Translations under genes and position numbers: made by a program
Assembly: GCA_947495575.1 (NCBI GenBank)
Contig: CANLZL010000001.1
Coordinates: 952,869-1,016,868 of the forward strand
Reading direction: 5' to 3'
Origin: an uncultured Nioella sp.
GTDB lineage: Bacteria; Pseudomonadota; Alphaproteobacteria; Rhodobacterales; Rhodobacteraceae
DNA: 64,000 bases
Shown: positions 16,321-24,485 of the stretch, one piece after another
How positions within the stretch are numbered: the stretch's first letter is position 1
Layout: the number at the start of each line of letters is the position of its first letter
The notes under the pieces: model-generated
Database searches by the model: none
The model's input: the letters and a program-made list of their open reading frames with translations, nothing else
What the model was told of the DNA's origin: nothing

Positions 16321-19300
16321 TGAGCACTCGTCTTTCATCTGGCGGCCGCCTTGTTAACCGGTCGGCAACGTGTGAGTTTACCTTCAACGGGAAGCGATTT
16401 ACCGGGTTTGAGGGCGATACTCTCGCCTCGGCTTTGTTGGCCAATGGGCAGACCCTTATGGGGCGGTCTTTCAAATACCACCGTCCGCGCGGCGTTGTCG
16501 CCAGCGGCGCCGAAGAGCCCAACGCTTTGATGGGGATTGGAAAAGACGGCAAGTTTGAGCCAAACCAACGCGCCACAACCGCAGAACTGTTCGACGGAAT
16601 GCAGGCCACGACCCAAAATCACTGGCCCAGCCTTGAATTGGATGTGGGTGCGGTCAATTCGGCCCTGCCGCGCTTTCTGCCCGCAGGGTTCTATTACAAG
16701 ACCTTCATGTTCCCGCGGCCGTTCTGGAAACATGTGTTTGAACCGGTCATTCGTAAATCTGCTGGCCTTGGCAAAGCGCCCAAGGATCGTGACGTTGATC
16801 GCTATGAACATTTCTATGCATTTGTCGACGTTCTGATCGTAGGCGGTGGTATTGCCGGATTGCAGGCGGCATTGACCGCTGGCGCTTCTGGCGCGCGGGT
16901 CTTGCTGGTTGAACAAACAGCCGCGTGGGGTGGTCGCGCAGCGGTTGATGGTGTTGAAATTGACGGTCAAGCGGCAGGAGAATGGATTAATAACACCATT
17001 CAAGAACTTAAAAACATGTCAAATGTTCGGATAAGAACTCGCGCAATGGGGGCCGGGGTATATGACCATGGTTATAGCCTGGTCTATGAGCGTCTGACAG
17101 ATCACGCGCCCGAAACAGGTGGCCCGCGTCACCGGCTATGGCGGGTCCGGGCGACACAAATCATCACCGCAACCGGCGCGATTGAACGCCCCTTGTCCTT
17201 TGCGGGCAACGATATTCCCGGCGTCATGCTGGCCTCAGCGGTGCGCGATTACGTTGTGAATTGGGGTGTCAGCCCAGGGGATCGCACCGTGGTTGTGACC
17301 AATAACGATGACGCCTATCGCACGGCCCTTGCCCTGTTGGATGCTGGATTGTCTGTCCCCGCCATCATCGACGCCCGCGCGGATGTGACCGGGGATTTGC
17401 CCCAAGCATTGCGTGCCCGTGGCGTCGACATCAGAACAGGCACAGGCATTGCAACCGTAAAAGGCGGAAAGACAGTCGCAGGCGTTTCGGTTTGCGCGCA
17501 GGCTGGTGAAGGCGCCGCAACCGATGAAATCGCCTGCGATGTCGTGGCCATGTCGGGCGGATGGTCGCCTGTTGTGCATCTCTGGTCCCATTGCGGCGGC
17601 AAGCTGATCTGGGACGAGGATCACGCACATTTCAGGCCCGATCCGGATCGCGCACCCGTTACACATGACGGAACCGCCTTTGTCCGCACAGCGGGGGCGG
17701 CACATGGCACCATGTCCACGCTCGACGTTTTGGATAGCGCGGCGAAATCCGCGATTGCGGCGGTCGAGGCGGCCGGATTCAAGGCAACGCAACACGACCT
17801 GCCACTGACCAATGACGTGGTAGAGGCGCCGATGTCGCCGGTCTGGATGATGCCCCAAGGGGCCGGACCCGCCAAACGCATGAAAATGTGGCTGGACTAT
17901 CAGAATGACGTGAAAGTCTCTGATGTGATGCTGGCCGCGCAGGAAGGCTATGAAAGCGTTGAACATACCAAGCGTTACACCACTTTGGGTATGGCCACAG
18001 ATCAAGGTAAATTGAGTAATATCAATGGCCTTGCGACTCTTGCTATAGCATTAAATGAGGATATCCCTCAGGTCGGCACCACGACCTTCCGCCCACCCTA
18101 TACACCGATTTCAATGGGGTCGATTGCAGGCGAAGCACGTCATGACGTCTTCCAGCCCATTCGACGCACGCCGATCCATGAATGGCATGAGGCCCATGGG
18201 GCCTATATGGAACCGGTTGGCCAGTGGCGGCGGCCCTATTGCTATCCGCGCAATGGGGAAAGCCATGATGATGCGGTGGCTCGCGAAGTTCTTGCGACAC
18301 GTCAAAGCCTTGGCCTGCTAGACGCCTCTACATTGGGTAAGATCATTGTCAAAGGTCCCGATGCGGCCAAGTTCCTCGACATGCTCTACACCAATATGAT
18401 GAGCAGCCTGAAACCGGGCAAATGCCGCTATGGCCTGATGTGCAACGAAAACGGTTTCCTGATGGATGACGGCGTGGTTGTGCGGTTGGATGATGAGACA
18501 TTCCTTGTTCACACCACGTCTGGCGGGGCCGAGCACACGCATGGCCATATGGAAGATTGGCTGCAATGCGAGTGGTGGGATTGGAAAGTTCACACTGTCA
18601 ACGTGACGGAACAATGGGCGCAGATTGCTGTTGTTGGTCCCAATGCACGGAAACTCTTGGAAAAACTGGGTGCAGATTTTGATCTGAGCGCAGAGGGGCT
18701 TCCCTTTATGGGGTGGTCGGAAGGCAAGTTAGGTGGCTTCGATGCCCGCGTCTTCCGCATCTCCTTCTCCGGTGAACTCAGCTATGAAATTGCTGTTCCT
18801 GCCAGCCAGGGCCGTGTTTTTTGGGATGCGCTGCATGCAGAAGGCGCCGAGTTTAACGCAACGGCATATGGCACCGAAGCGCTGCATATCATGCGGGCTG
18901 AGAAGGGCTTCATCATGATCGGGGATGAGACCGATGGCACGGTCATTCCTCAAGATCTGGGGCTTGGCTGGGCGATATCTAAGAAAAAAGAAGATTACCT
19001 TGGTAAACGCGCGCAAGAGCGCAGCCATATGACCGACCCGAAACGCTGGAAACTGGTCGGGTTGGAAACACTCGATGGATCGGTTCTTCCAGATGGCTCA
19101 TATGCTGTGGCGGACGGAACGAATGCCAACGGGCAGGGCAACACCCAAGGCCGCGTGACCTCGACCTATCATTCGCCGACTCTTGGCAAAGGCATTGCGA
19201 TGGGTCTTGTTCTGAACGGTCCAGACCGGATGGGGGAAACCATCCAGTTCAACAAGGTTGATGGCAGCACAGTGGCGACCAAAATCGTCAACCCCGTTTT

Positions 19301-19334
19301 CTATGACCCCGAGGGGGAAAAGCAGAATGTCTAA
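16320..19334 (+). CDS. soxA: sarcosine oxidase, alpha subunit
   Basis: 1004 residues. An N-terminal ferredoxin-like segment (FEGDTLASALLANG, MGRSFKYHRPRG) is followed by an NAD/FAD-binding domain (VDVLIVGGGIAGLQAALTAG, about residues 168-187) and a C-terminal GcvT-type folate domain (from about 610). The alpha subunit holds NAD and channels the methylene group to tetrahydrofolate. Start and stop are coupled to soxD and soxG. One internal stretch (about 16981-17050) is rich in A/T codons compared with the rest, which I do not interpret further. Confidence 0.95.
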   Translation: MSTRLSSGGRLVNRSATCEFTFNGKRFTGFEGDTLASALLANGQTLMGRSFKYHRPRGVVASGAEEPNALMGIGKDGKFEPNQRATTAELFDGMQATTQNHWPSLELDVGAVNSALPRFLPAGFYYKTFMFPRPFWKHVFEPVIRKSAGLGKAPKDRDVDRYEHFYAFVDVLIVGGGIAGLQAALTAGASGARVLLVEQTAAWGGRAAVDGVEIDGQAAGEWINNTIQELKNMSNVRIRTRAMGAGVYDHGYSLVYERLTDHAPETGGPRHRLWRVRATQIITATGAIERPLSFAGNDIPGVMLASAVRDYVVNWGVSPGDRTVVVTNNDDAYRTALALLDAGLSVPAIIDARADVTGDLPQALRARGVDIRTGTGIATVKGGKTVAGVSVCAQAGEGAATDEIACDVVAMSGGWSPVVHLWSHCGGKLIWDEDHAHFRPDPDRAPVTHDGTAFVRTAGAAHGTMSTLDVLDSAAKSAIAAVEAAGFKATQHDLPLTNDVVEAPMSPVWMMPQGAGPAKRMKMWLDYQNDVKVSDVMLAAQEGYESVEHTKRYTTLGMATDQGKLSNINGLATLAIALNEDIPQVGTTTFRPPYTPISMGSIAGEARHDVFQPIRRTPIHEWHEAHGAYMEPVGQWRRPYCYPRNGESHDDAVAREVLATRQSLGLLDASTLGKIIVKGPDAAKFLDMLYTNMMSSLKPGKCRYGLMCNENGFLMDDGVVVRLDDETFLVHTTSGGAEHTHGHMEDWLQCEWWDWKVHTVNVTEQWAQIAVVGPNARKLLEKLGADFDLSAEGLPFMGWSEGKLGGFDARVFRISFSGELSYEIAVPASQGRVFWDALHAEGAEFNATAYGTEALHIMRAEKGFIMIGDETDGTVIPQDLGLGWAISKKKEDYLGKRAQERSHMTDPKRWKLVGLETLDGSVLPDGSYAVADGTNANGQGNTQGRVTSTYHSPTLGKGIAMGLVLNGPDRMGETIQFNKVDGSTVATKIVNPVFYDPEGEKQNV

Positions 19335-19890
19335 GGCAAGCGCATTGATGGGGGCCCGCAGCGATGGGGCGACAATGGTCGAAGAGATGGGACTGCGAGG
19401 GATGATAACCGTCAAAGGGGATCTGTCCGACATCGACCTGAAAAACGCAGTCACTGGTACCTCAGGCCTGGACTTTCCGGCACAGCGGCAAATCTCAACT
19501 GTGGAAGAGCGCGCGCTGGCGTGGATGGCCCCGGATGAACTGTTGTTGCTCTGCCCGCATGATGAGGCAGATCAGATGGTGGCCACGATCTCCAGACATC
19601 TGGCAGGGCAGTTCGCCACGGTTATTAATGTCTCAGACGCTCGTGCGATGTTCCGGGTCTCTGGACCTGACGCGCGGGAAGTTCTGGCCAAGCTTGCCCC
19701 TGTCGATTTGCATCCAGACAGTTTTGGCCCCGGTGAGATGCGCCGAACCCGGTTGGCGCAGGTAGCCGCTGCCATCTGGCAAAGCGACGATGACGAGTTT
19801 TTAGTCGTGTGCTTTCGGTCAGTTGCTCAATATGTTTTCGATATCCTCAGCTTGTCTGCCCAGGACGGCAGCGATGTTGGGTATTTCTAG
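19327..19890 (+). CDS. soxG: sarcosine oxidase, gamma subunit
   Basis: 187 residues from the ATG giving MSKASALMGARSD, overlapping soxA by eight bases. It has the SoxG pattern WMAPDELLLLCP, VINVSDARAMFRVSGPDAREVLAKL and a C-terminal FRSVAQYVFDIL. It is the structural gamma subunit that completes the heterotetramer. Last gene of the operon. Confidence 0.92.
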   Translation: MSKASALMGARSDGATMVEEMGLRGMITVKGDLSDIDLKNAVTGTSGLDFPAQRQISTVEERALAWMAPDELLLLCPHDEADQMVATISRHLAGQFATVINVSDARAMFRVSGPDAREVLAKLAPVDLHPDSFGPGEMRRTRLAQVAAAIWQSDDDEFLVVCFRSVAQYVFDILSLSAQDGSDVGYF

Positions 19891-20034
19891 TCCTGAACGC
19901 AGGGCAATTCGATCCTGAGGATGGATTTCGCGCCTGCGCACAGAAAATCCTGACCGAAACACTTGACCAATCGGGGCGTTCGCCTCAGGTAATGGGCATC
20001 AGATTTTACCCGCGAACACCAAAGGGGGCCAACA

Positions 20035-20634
20035 ATGGCATTCGAACTTCCCGATCTTCCTTACGCCCATGATGCTCTGGCCGACAAAGGCATGTCTGCA
20101 GAGACGCTGGAATACCACCACGACCTGCACCACAATGCTTATGTCACCAACGGCAATGCCGCGATTGCCGGTACAGAGTGGGAGGGTAAAACCCTCGAAG
20201 AGATCATTACCGGTACCTACAATGCTGATGCGGTTGCCCAGAACGGCATTTTCAACAACATCAGCCAGCTTTGGAACCACAACCAGTTCTGGGAAATGAT
20301 GGGCCCGGGCACAAGCGCGATGCCATCCGAGCTGGAAGCGGCGCTGAACGAAAACTTTGGCTCGGTCGATGAGTTCAAATCGCAATTCTCGGCTGCTGGC
20401 GCCGGTCAGTTCGGCTCTGGCTGGGCGTGGCTGGTCAAAAACGCAGACGGCTCGCTGGCTGTTACCAAAACCGAAAACGGTGTGAACCCGCTTTGCTTTG
20501 GTCAGACCGCGCTTTTGGGCTGCGATGTATGGGAGCACTCCTATTACATCGATTTCCGCAACAAGCGTCCGGCCTATCTGACCAACTTCCTCGACAATCT
20601 GGTCAACTGGGAAAACGTTGCGTCGCGCATGTAA
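20035..20634 (+). CDS. sodB: superoxide dismutase, Fe type
   Basis: 199 residues. Metal ligands are seen in LEYHHDLHHNAYV (first His), LWNHNQFW (second His), and CDVWEHSYYIDF (Asp and His). The active-site glutamine is in FNNISQLWNH, the position used by Fe enzymes, although GQFGSGWAWL also resembles Mn or cambialistic forms, so metal use should be measured. A GGGGG site precedes the ATG. It follows sarcosine oxidase, a peroxide-producing enzyme, by 144 bases but with its own upstream region. Confidence 0.93.
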   Translation: MAFELPDLPYAHDALADKGMSAETLEYHHDLHHNAYVTNGNAAIAGTEWEGKTLEEIITGTYNADAVAQNGIFNNISQLWNHNQFWEMMGPGTSAMPSELEAALNENFGSVDEFKSQFSAAGAGQFGSGWAWLVKNADGSLAVTKTENGVNPLCFGQTALLGCDVWEHSYYIDFRNKRPAYLTNFLDNLVNWENVASRM

Positions 20635-20652
20635 CGCTTCCAAATAAACTTG

Positions 20653-20693
20653 AAAAAGGCCCTGCCAGATACAGTCCGGCAGGGCCTTTTTTT
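20653..20693 (+). terminator. intrinsic terminator of sodB
   Basis: Perfect 14-base inverted repeat AAAAAGGCCCTGCC (20653-20666) with its complement (20678-20691), followed by TT, 18 bases after the sodB stop. Confidence 0.92.
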
Positions 20694-20761
20694 GTCAGAA
20701 AATGCCAACACAAAAAATGTGGTAAGGTAGCAAAAAAGCAATTCCGATTTGGGAGGTCGCA

Positions 20762-22255
20762 ATGAAGGTCTGGCTGGCATTGGTGTTTTGTTTGGCTCTG
20801 TTTCCCCGGCTTGCAGTGGCGCAGCCGGTGTATGAGACCGAAGTGGGCCGGGTCTGTATCGACAGATGGACCCAGTATTTCGCCCGAACATTGAACAGTT
20901 TTTCTGGCGACGCCAGCTTTAACGCGCAACGTCCTTGGTCAATTAACCAATATGGGGTGATGGCCTCGCGTTCTGGAGGGTCGGCCTTTGAGCCGGATGG
21001 CTGGGCCGCGCAATACAATGCGGACAGGGCGACCTATCTTTGGCTGACAAACCCTGTCGGGCTGACCGCGCCCTTTTGGTCAAACCCGAATTTCAACGCC
21101 GCCGGATTAGAGGGTCTGCAATCCTGGGTGGCGGGATGTATTTCCGATGCAGGGGGCTTAACCGGCGGAGGGGCTCCGGCGCCCGATGGGCCACCGTATG
21201 AAACAGCCTTGGGTCGCGCCTGCATCGATCGCTGGACGCAATATACGGCGCGGACCCTGAACAGCTATTCCGGCGATGCGAATTACAATGCACAGCGTCC
21301 GTGGTCGATCAATCAATACGGGCTTTTCGCCTCGCGCAGTGGTGGATCGGCGTTCGAACCTGATGGATGGGCGAGCCAGTATAACGCAGATCGCGCGACG
21401 TTTCTGTGGCTGACCCATACTGAGATGTCGCCGGTCCCGACATGGAGCAACCCAAATTTCAACGCGGCCGGTCTGGCGCATTTGCGGCCTTGGGTCCTGT
21501 CTTGCATCGCCGATGCGGGTGGCAGCGTTGGTGGCGGCGCGACAGGAACACCTGGACCTGCGGGAGGAGGATCGACCGGCGGCACCGTTGGCGCGACACC
21601 GCCCACCGGATCTCCAGGGACGCCTGTTCCAGTGACCGGCTGGGTTCCTACTGGCCGATGCCCCGACAGCCTGTCGCCGGTTTCGTCTTATCCCGGGGCA
21701 ATACTGGGCTGTACCTGCCAGGCCGATCAGATTACCGGCACGGTCTGGGGGTCGCACCCCTATACGTTTGACAGCAGCCTTTGCATGGCGGCTGTTCACG
21801 CCGGTGCAATATCGTCGTCAGGCGGCGTGGTCTGGGCCACGGTGACAGATACACTGCCGGCCTTTGTCGGAACATCGCGCAACGGAATTACAACGCAGGA
21901 TTATGGCGAATACGGGCCGACAATGACGATTTTGAACGCCGGGGCGGTTGCGAGTTTTTCGGTGGTTGAGCAAGTAGCAGCGTGCCCGTCTACCATGGGG
22001 GCAGAGCTTGAGACCGTGCGATGCCATTGCAACCCCGATCGGATGACCGGGATATCTGGGATCTGGGGGACAAATGGCTACACGTTTGACAGCAATATTT
22101 GCATCGCGGCGCGCCATGCCGGTGTAGTCAGCCCAGATGGTGGTATAGTCACCGTCGAGCGCATCCCGGATCTGGGCAATTATGTCGGTACCACCCAAAA
22201 CGGTGTTACATCAGGCAGTTACGGCGCGTGGGAAGGGGCGTTTGTCTTTCGTTAG
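20762..22255 (+). CDS. secreted protein with two duplicated modules and two LCCL domains
   Basis: 497 residues with a signal peptide ending at VAQP. Two 109-residue modules (residues 24-132 and 146-254) match at 83 of 109 positions by eye. Each has one N-terminal cysteine (RVCIDRW / RACIDRW), a QRPWSINQYG core and a C-terminal cysteine. A Gly/Pro/Thr-rich linker follows. Then come two LCCL domains (about 296-391 and 398-497) with the family signature: paired cysteines (GCTCQ, RCHCN), VWG..YTFDS, AAVHAG / AARHAG, GGVV, and NGITTQDYG / NGVTSGSYG. LCCL is best known from eukaryotic extracellular proteins (factor C, cochlin) and occurs in some bacteria. I do not recognise the N-terminal module. 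Location is periplasmic or extracellular; function unknown. Confidence 0.85.
   Translation: MKVWLALVFCLALFPRLAVAQPVYETEVGRVCIDRWTQYFARTLNSFSGDASFNAQRPWSINQYGVMASRSGGSAFEPDGWAAQYNADRATYLWLTNPVGLTAPFWSNPNFNAAGLEGLQSWVAGCISDAGGLTGGGAPAPDGPPYETALGRACIDRWTQYTARTLNSYSGDANYNAQRPWSINQYGLFASRSGGSAFEPDGWASQYNADRATFLWLTHTEMSPVPTWSNPNFNAAGLAHLRPWVLSCIADAGGSVGGGATGTPGPAGGGSTGGTVGATPPTGSPGTPVPVTGWVPTGRCPDSLSPVSSYPGAILGCTCQADQITGTVWGSHPYTFDSSLCMAAVHAGAISSSGGVVWATVTDTLPAFVGTSRNGITTQDYGEYGPTMTILNAGAVASFSVVEQVAACPSTMGAELETVRCHCNPDRMTGISGIWGTNGYTFDSNICIAARHAGVVSPDGGIVTVERIPDLGNYVGTTQNGVTSGSYGAWEGAFVFR
20831..21523 (+). repeat. tandem in-frame duplication of a 327-base module
   Basis: Copies at 20831-21157 and 21197-21523 encode equal-length 109-residue modules, 76 percent identical in protein, separated by a 13-residue Gly/Pro-rich spacer. 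The equal length without gaps suggests a fairly recent internal duplication. Confidence 0.9.
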
Positions 22256-22264
22256 AGTGCTTGG

Positions 22265-22295
22265 CCCCGGGCAACTGGACTGGCATCGCCCGGGG
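22265..22295. terminator. GC-rich hairpin between converging genes
   Basis: CCCCGGGC (22265-22272) pairs with GCCCGGGG (22288-22295). There is no T-tract on either side, so it may work only with Rho or as a barrier between the converging LCCL gene and tnaA. Confidence 0.4.
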
Positions 22296-22303
22296 AGCAT
22301 GCA

Positions 22304-23668
22304 TCAGATAGGTGCAAATTGGCAGGTGAAGTGACGCAAAAGGTTGGGTTCCTTTACGATTTTGTAGCGGGGTAACTTATCCTTTGTCTTTGCTAATTCC
22401 TCGAACACTTCCACGATGTAGTCTGTATGGCTCTGCGTATATGTGCGGCGCGGCATGGCCAGCCGCACAAGATCCATCGCGGCGGGTTTTTCGGATCCGT
22501 CGGGCTGCCTGCCAAACATGGCTGTGCCGATCTCGCAGCTTCGGATGCCCCCTATTTCATAAAGGGCCACGGCCAGCGCCTGACCGGGATATGATAGCGG
22601 CGGAATATGCGACAACCATGCCCGCGCATCAATGAACACCGCATGCCCACCGGCAGGTTTGACCACCGGAACACCAAGGGCATCCAGCCGTTCAACCAGA
22701 TAGGTATTGGCGCGAATGCGATAACGCAGGTAGTCCTCATCGACGATTTCGCTCAGTCCCTGCGCCAGTGCCTCCAGATCGCGGCCCGCAAGTCCGCCAT
22801 AAGTGGGGAAGCCTTCGGTCCGGATCAGTTCGGCCCGCGCACGTTCGGCCAAACCATCATCGTTTAGGGCCAGCCATCCGCCGATATTGCCAAAAGCGTC
22901 TTTCTTGGCGCTCATCGTCATGCCATCGGCCAATGAAAAGCAGTCACGCACAATTTCAGGAATTGACCTGTCCGCTTGTCCGCGCTCACGTGATTTGATG
23001 AACCAGGCATTTTCGGCAAAACGGCATCCGTCGATGAAAAACGGTTTGCCATAGCGTTTGGCCAACTCAGCGACCCCTTGGATGTTCTCCAAACTGACAG
23101 GCTGCCCGCCGCCGGCATTATTGGTGATGGTCAGCATAACGCAGGGAACTGCGTCACCATAGCTGTCCAAGAACGCGGCAAGCTTTTGCAGGTCCATGTT
23201 CCCTTTGAAGGGGTGCGTGCTGGCCGGATCATTACCGTCTGCGATCACCAGGTCATACGCTTCGGCCCCTGAGGCCTCGATATTGCCGCGGGTTGTATCA
23301 AAATGCGTGTTGGAGGGAATGACATGGCCATCGCCGCCGAAAATGGAGAACAAGATGGCCTCAGCCGCCCGACCCTGATGGGTGGGAATCACGTGACGGA
23401 AGGGCATGAGATTCTTAACCGCTGCCTCAAATCGGTAGAATGAGGGCGATCCGGCATAGCTTTCATCGCCGCGTTGCACGGCTGCCCATTGGGCCGCGCT
23501 CATGGCGCCGGTGCCGCTATCGGTCAAAAGGTCAATAATCACGTCATCTGATTTAAGCGCAAAGAGGTTGAAATTTGCCTCCCTGATCAGTTCAGCGCGC
23601 TCTTGCGCGGTGGTCATTCGAATGGGTTCAACCGATTTGATGCGAAAGGGTTCGATGATGGTTTCCAT
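22304..23668 (-). CDS. tnaA: tryptophanase (tryptophan indole-lyase)
   Basis: 454 residues from the ATG giving METIIEPFRIKSVEP, behind AGGAG. The PLP site MSAKKDA and the segments IDLLTDSGTGAM, PTHQGR and RFAENAWFIK are family hallmarks. Tyrosine phenol-lyase is the close alternative. At the two positions that bind the phenol hydroxyl in that enzyme (Thr124 and Arg381), this protein has Asp (HFDTTRG) and Ile (SCEIG), as in E. coli tryptophanase (Asp137, Val394), so tryptophanase is favoured. It splits tryptophan into indole, pyruvate and ammonia. No TnaC-like leader peptide and no adjacent tnaB transporter were seen. Confidence 0.88.
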   Translation of the reverse strand: METIIEPFRIKSVEPIRMTTAQERAELIREANFNLFALKSDDVIIDLLTDSGTGAMSAAQWAAVQRGDESYAGSPSFYRFEAAVKNLMPFRHVIPTHQGRAAEAILFSIFGGDGHVIPSNTHFDTTRGNIEASGAEAYDLVIADGNDPASTHPFKGNMDLQKLAAFLDSYGDAVPCVMLTITNNAGGGQPVSLENIQGVAELAKRYGKPFFIDGCRFAENAWFIKSRERGQADRSIPEIVRDCFSLADGMTMSAKKDAFGNIGGWLALNDDGLAERARAELIRTEGFPTYGGLAGRDLEALAQGLSEIVDEDYLRYRIRANTYLVERLDALGVPVVKPAGGHAVFIDARAWLSHIPPLSYPGQALAVALYEIGGIRSCEIGTAMFGRQPDGSEKPAAMDLVRLAMPRRTYTQSHTDYIVEVFEELAKTKDKLPRYKIVKEPNLLRHFTCQFAPI

Positions 23669-23793
23669 CACGGGGCTCCTGATATCCGGCCCCGGAATAC
23701 GCACGGCAACTCTGATCTCGTGAAGGGCCGAAGCGCCGCGGTTGTTCGGCGATCCGAACCGCGCTCAGCGCCCTAAATGCGAGTTGCGGTGTG

Positions 23794-23821
23794 ACTGTAT
23801 CTGCTTTGAAAATCAGGTCAA
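23794..23821 (-). promoter_or_regulatory. candidate tnaA promoter
   Basis: On the minus strand TTGACC (23816-23821), a 16-base spacer and TACAGT (23794-23799). The -35 box overlaps the end of the upstream LOG gene, and the promoter leaves a leader of about 120 bases before tnaA. Confidence 0.45.
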
Positions 23822-24372
23822 GTTTTGTGAGTGCCTGCGTTGAGTTTCGCCAAAACAGATGCGGCATCCGGGCAAATCGCAACAAAGTCCAACAGACTTG
23901 AATCGGCGAAACCCTGATCCACAACATGATCGGACAATGCGATGAGCTTGTCCCAGTAGTCATCTGTATTCATTAGAATAATTGGCTTTTCGTGTAGCCC
24001 CAGCTGTCGCCAGGTCAGCACCTCGAAAAACTCATCCAATGACCCCGCGCCGCCGGGCATCACCACGATGGCATCGGCATTCATCACCATGACCTTTTTG
24101 CGTTCATGCATGGTTTCGGTGACGATGAACGTATCCAGGTCGGTCTTGCCAACTTCACGATCCAAAAGGTGCTTTGGAATGACGCCGAATGTTGTCCCAC
24201 CAGCGGATTGGGCCGCAGAGGCGACGGCGCCCATTAAACCGACATCTCCGGCCCCGTAAACAAGGCGCATTCCGGCCTCTGCAAGGCCAGTGCCGAGCGC
24301 GCGCGCTTCCCGCTCATAGGCTGGATTGTTCCCAAAACGAGAGCCACAATAGACACACACGGAATATGACAT
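23818..24372 (-). CDS. LOG family protein (TIGR00730, Rossmann fold)
   Basis: 184 residues from the ATG giving MSYSVCVYCGSRFGNN. The family motif is PGGAGSLDEFFE, a PGGxGTxxE variant with Ser for Thr, and MHERK is conserved upstream of it. LOG proteins are cytokinin riboside 5'-monophosphate phosphoribohydrolases, often misnamed lysine decarboxylases; in bacteria they cleave the N-glycosidic bond of nucleoside monophosphates. Divergent from the LysM gene, which starts 114 bases away. Confidence 0.88.
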   Translation of the reverse strand: MSYSVCVYCGSRFGNNPAYEREARALGTGLAEAGMRLVYGAGDVGLMGAVASAAQSAGGTTFGVIPKHLLDREVGKTDLDTFIVTETMHERKKVMVMNADAIVVMPGGAGSLDEFFEVLTWRQLGLHEKPIILMNTDDYWDKLIALSDHVVDQGFADSSLLDFVAICPDAASVLAKLNAGTHKT

Positions 24373-24485
24373 GGTTGAAAGACCTGACCAGAAGGTGTTT
24401 TGACCCGTGATAGACCTGTTGTTAAGGTCGCACAACTGCATGGGCCCAAAGGGGAGAGGCCCAGCCACTGGGGGAGCGGAAATAT

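Noticed and set aside
22304..23668. Tyrosine phenol-lyase instead of tryptophanase
   Set aside because: The Thr and Arg that bind the phenol hydroxyl are Asp and Ile here, as in tryptophanase.
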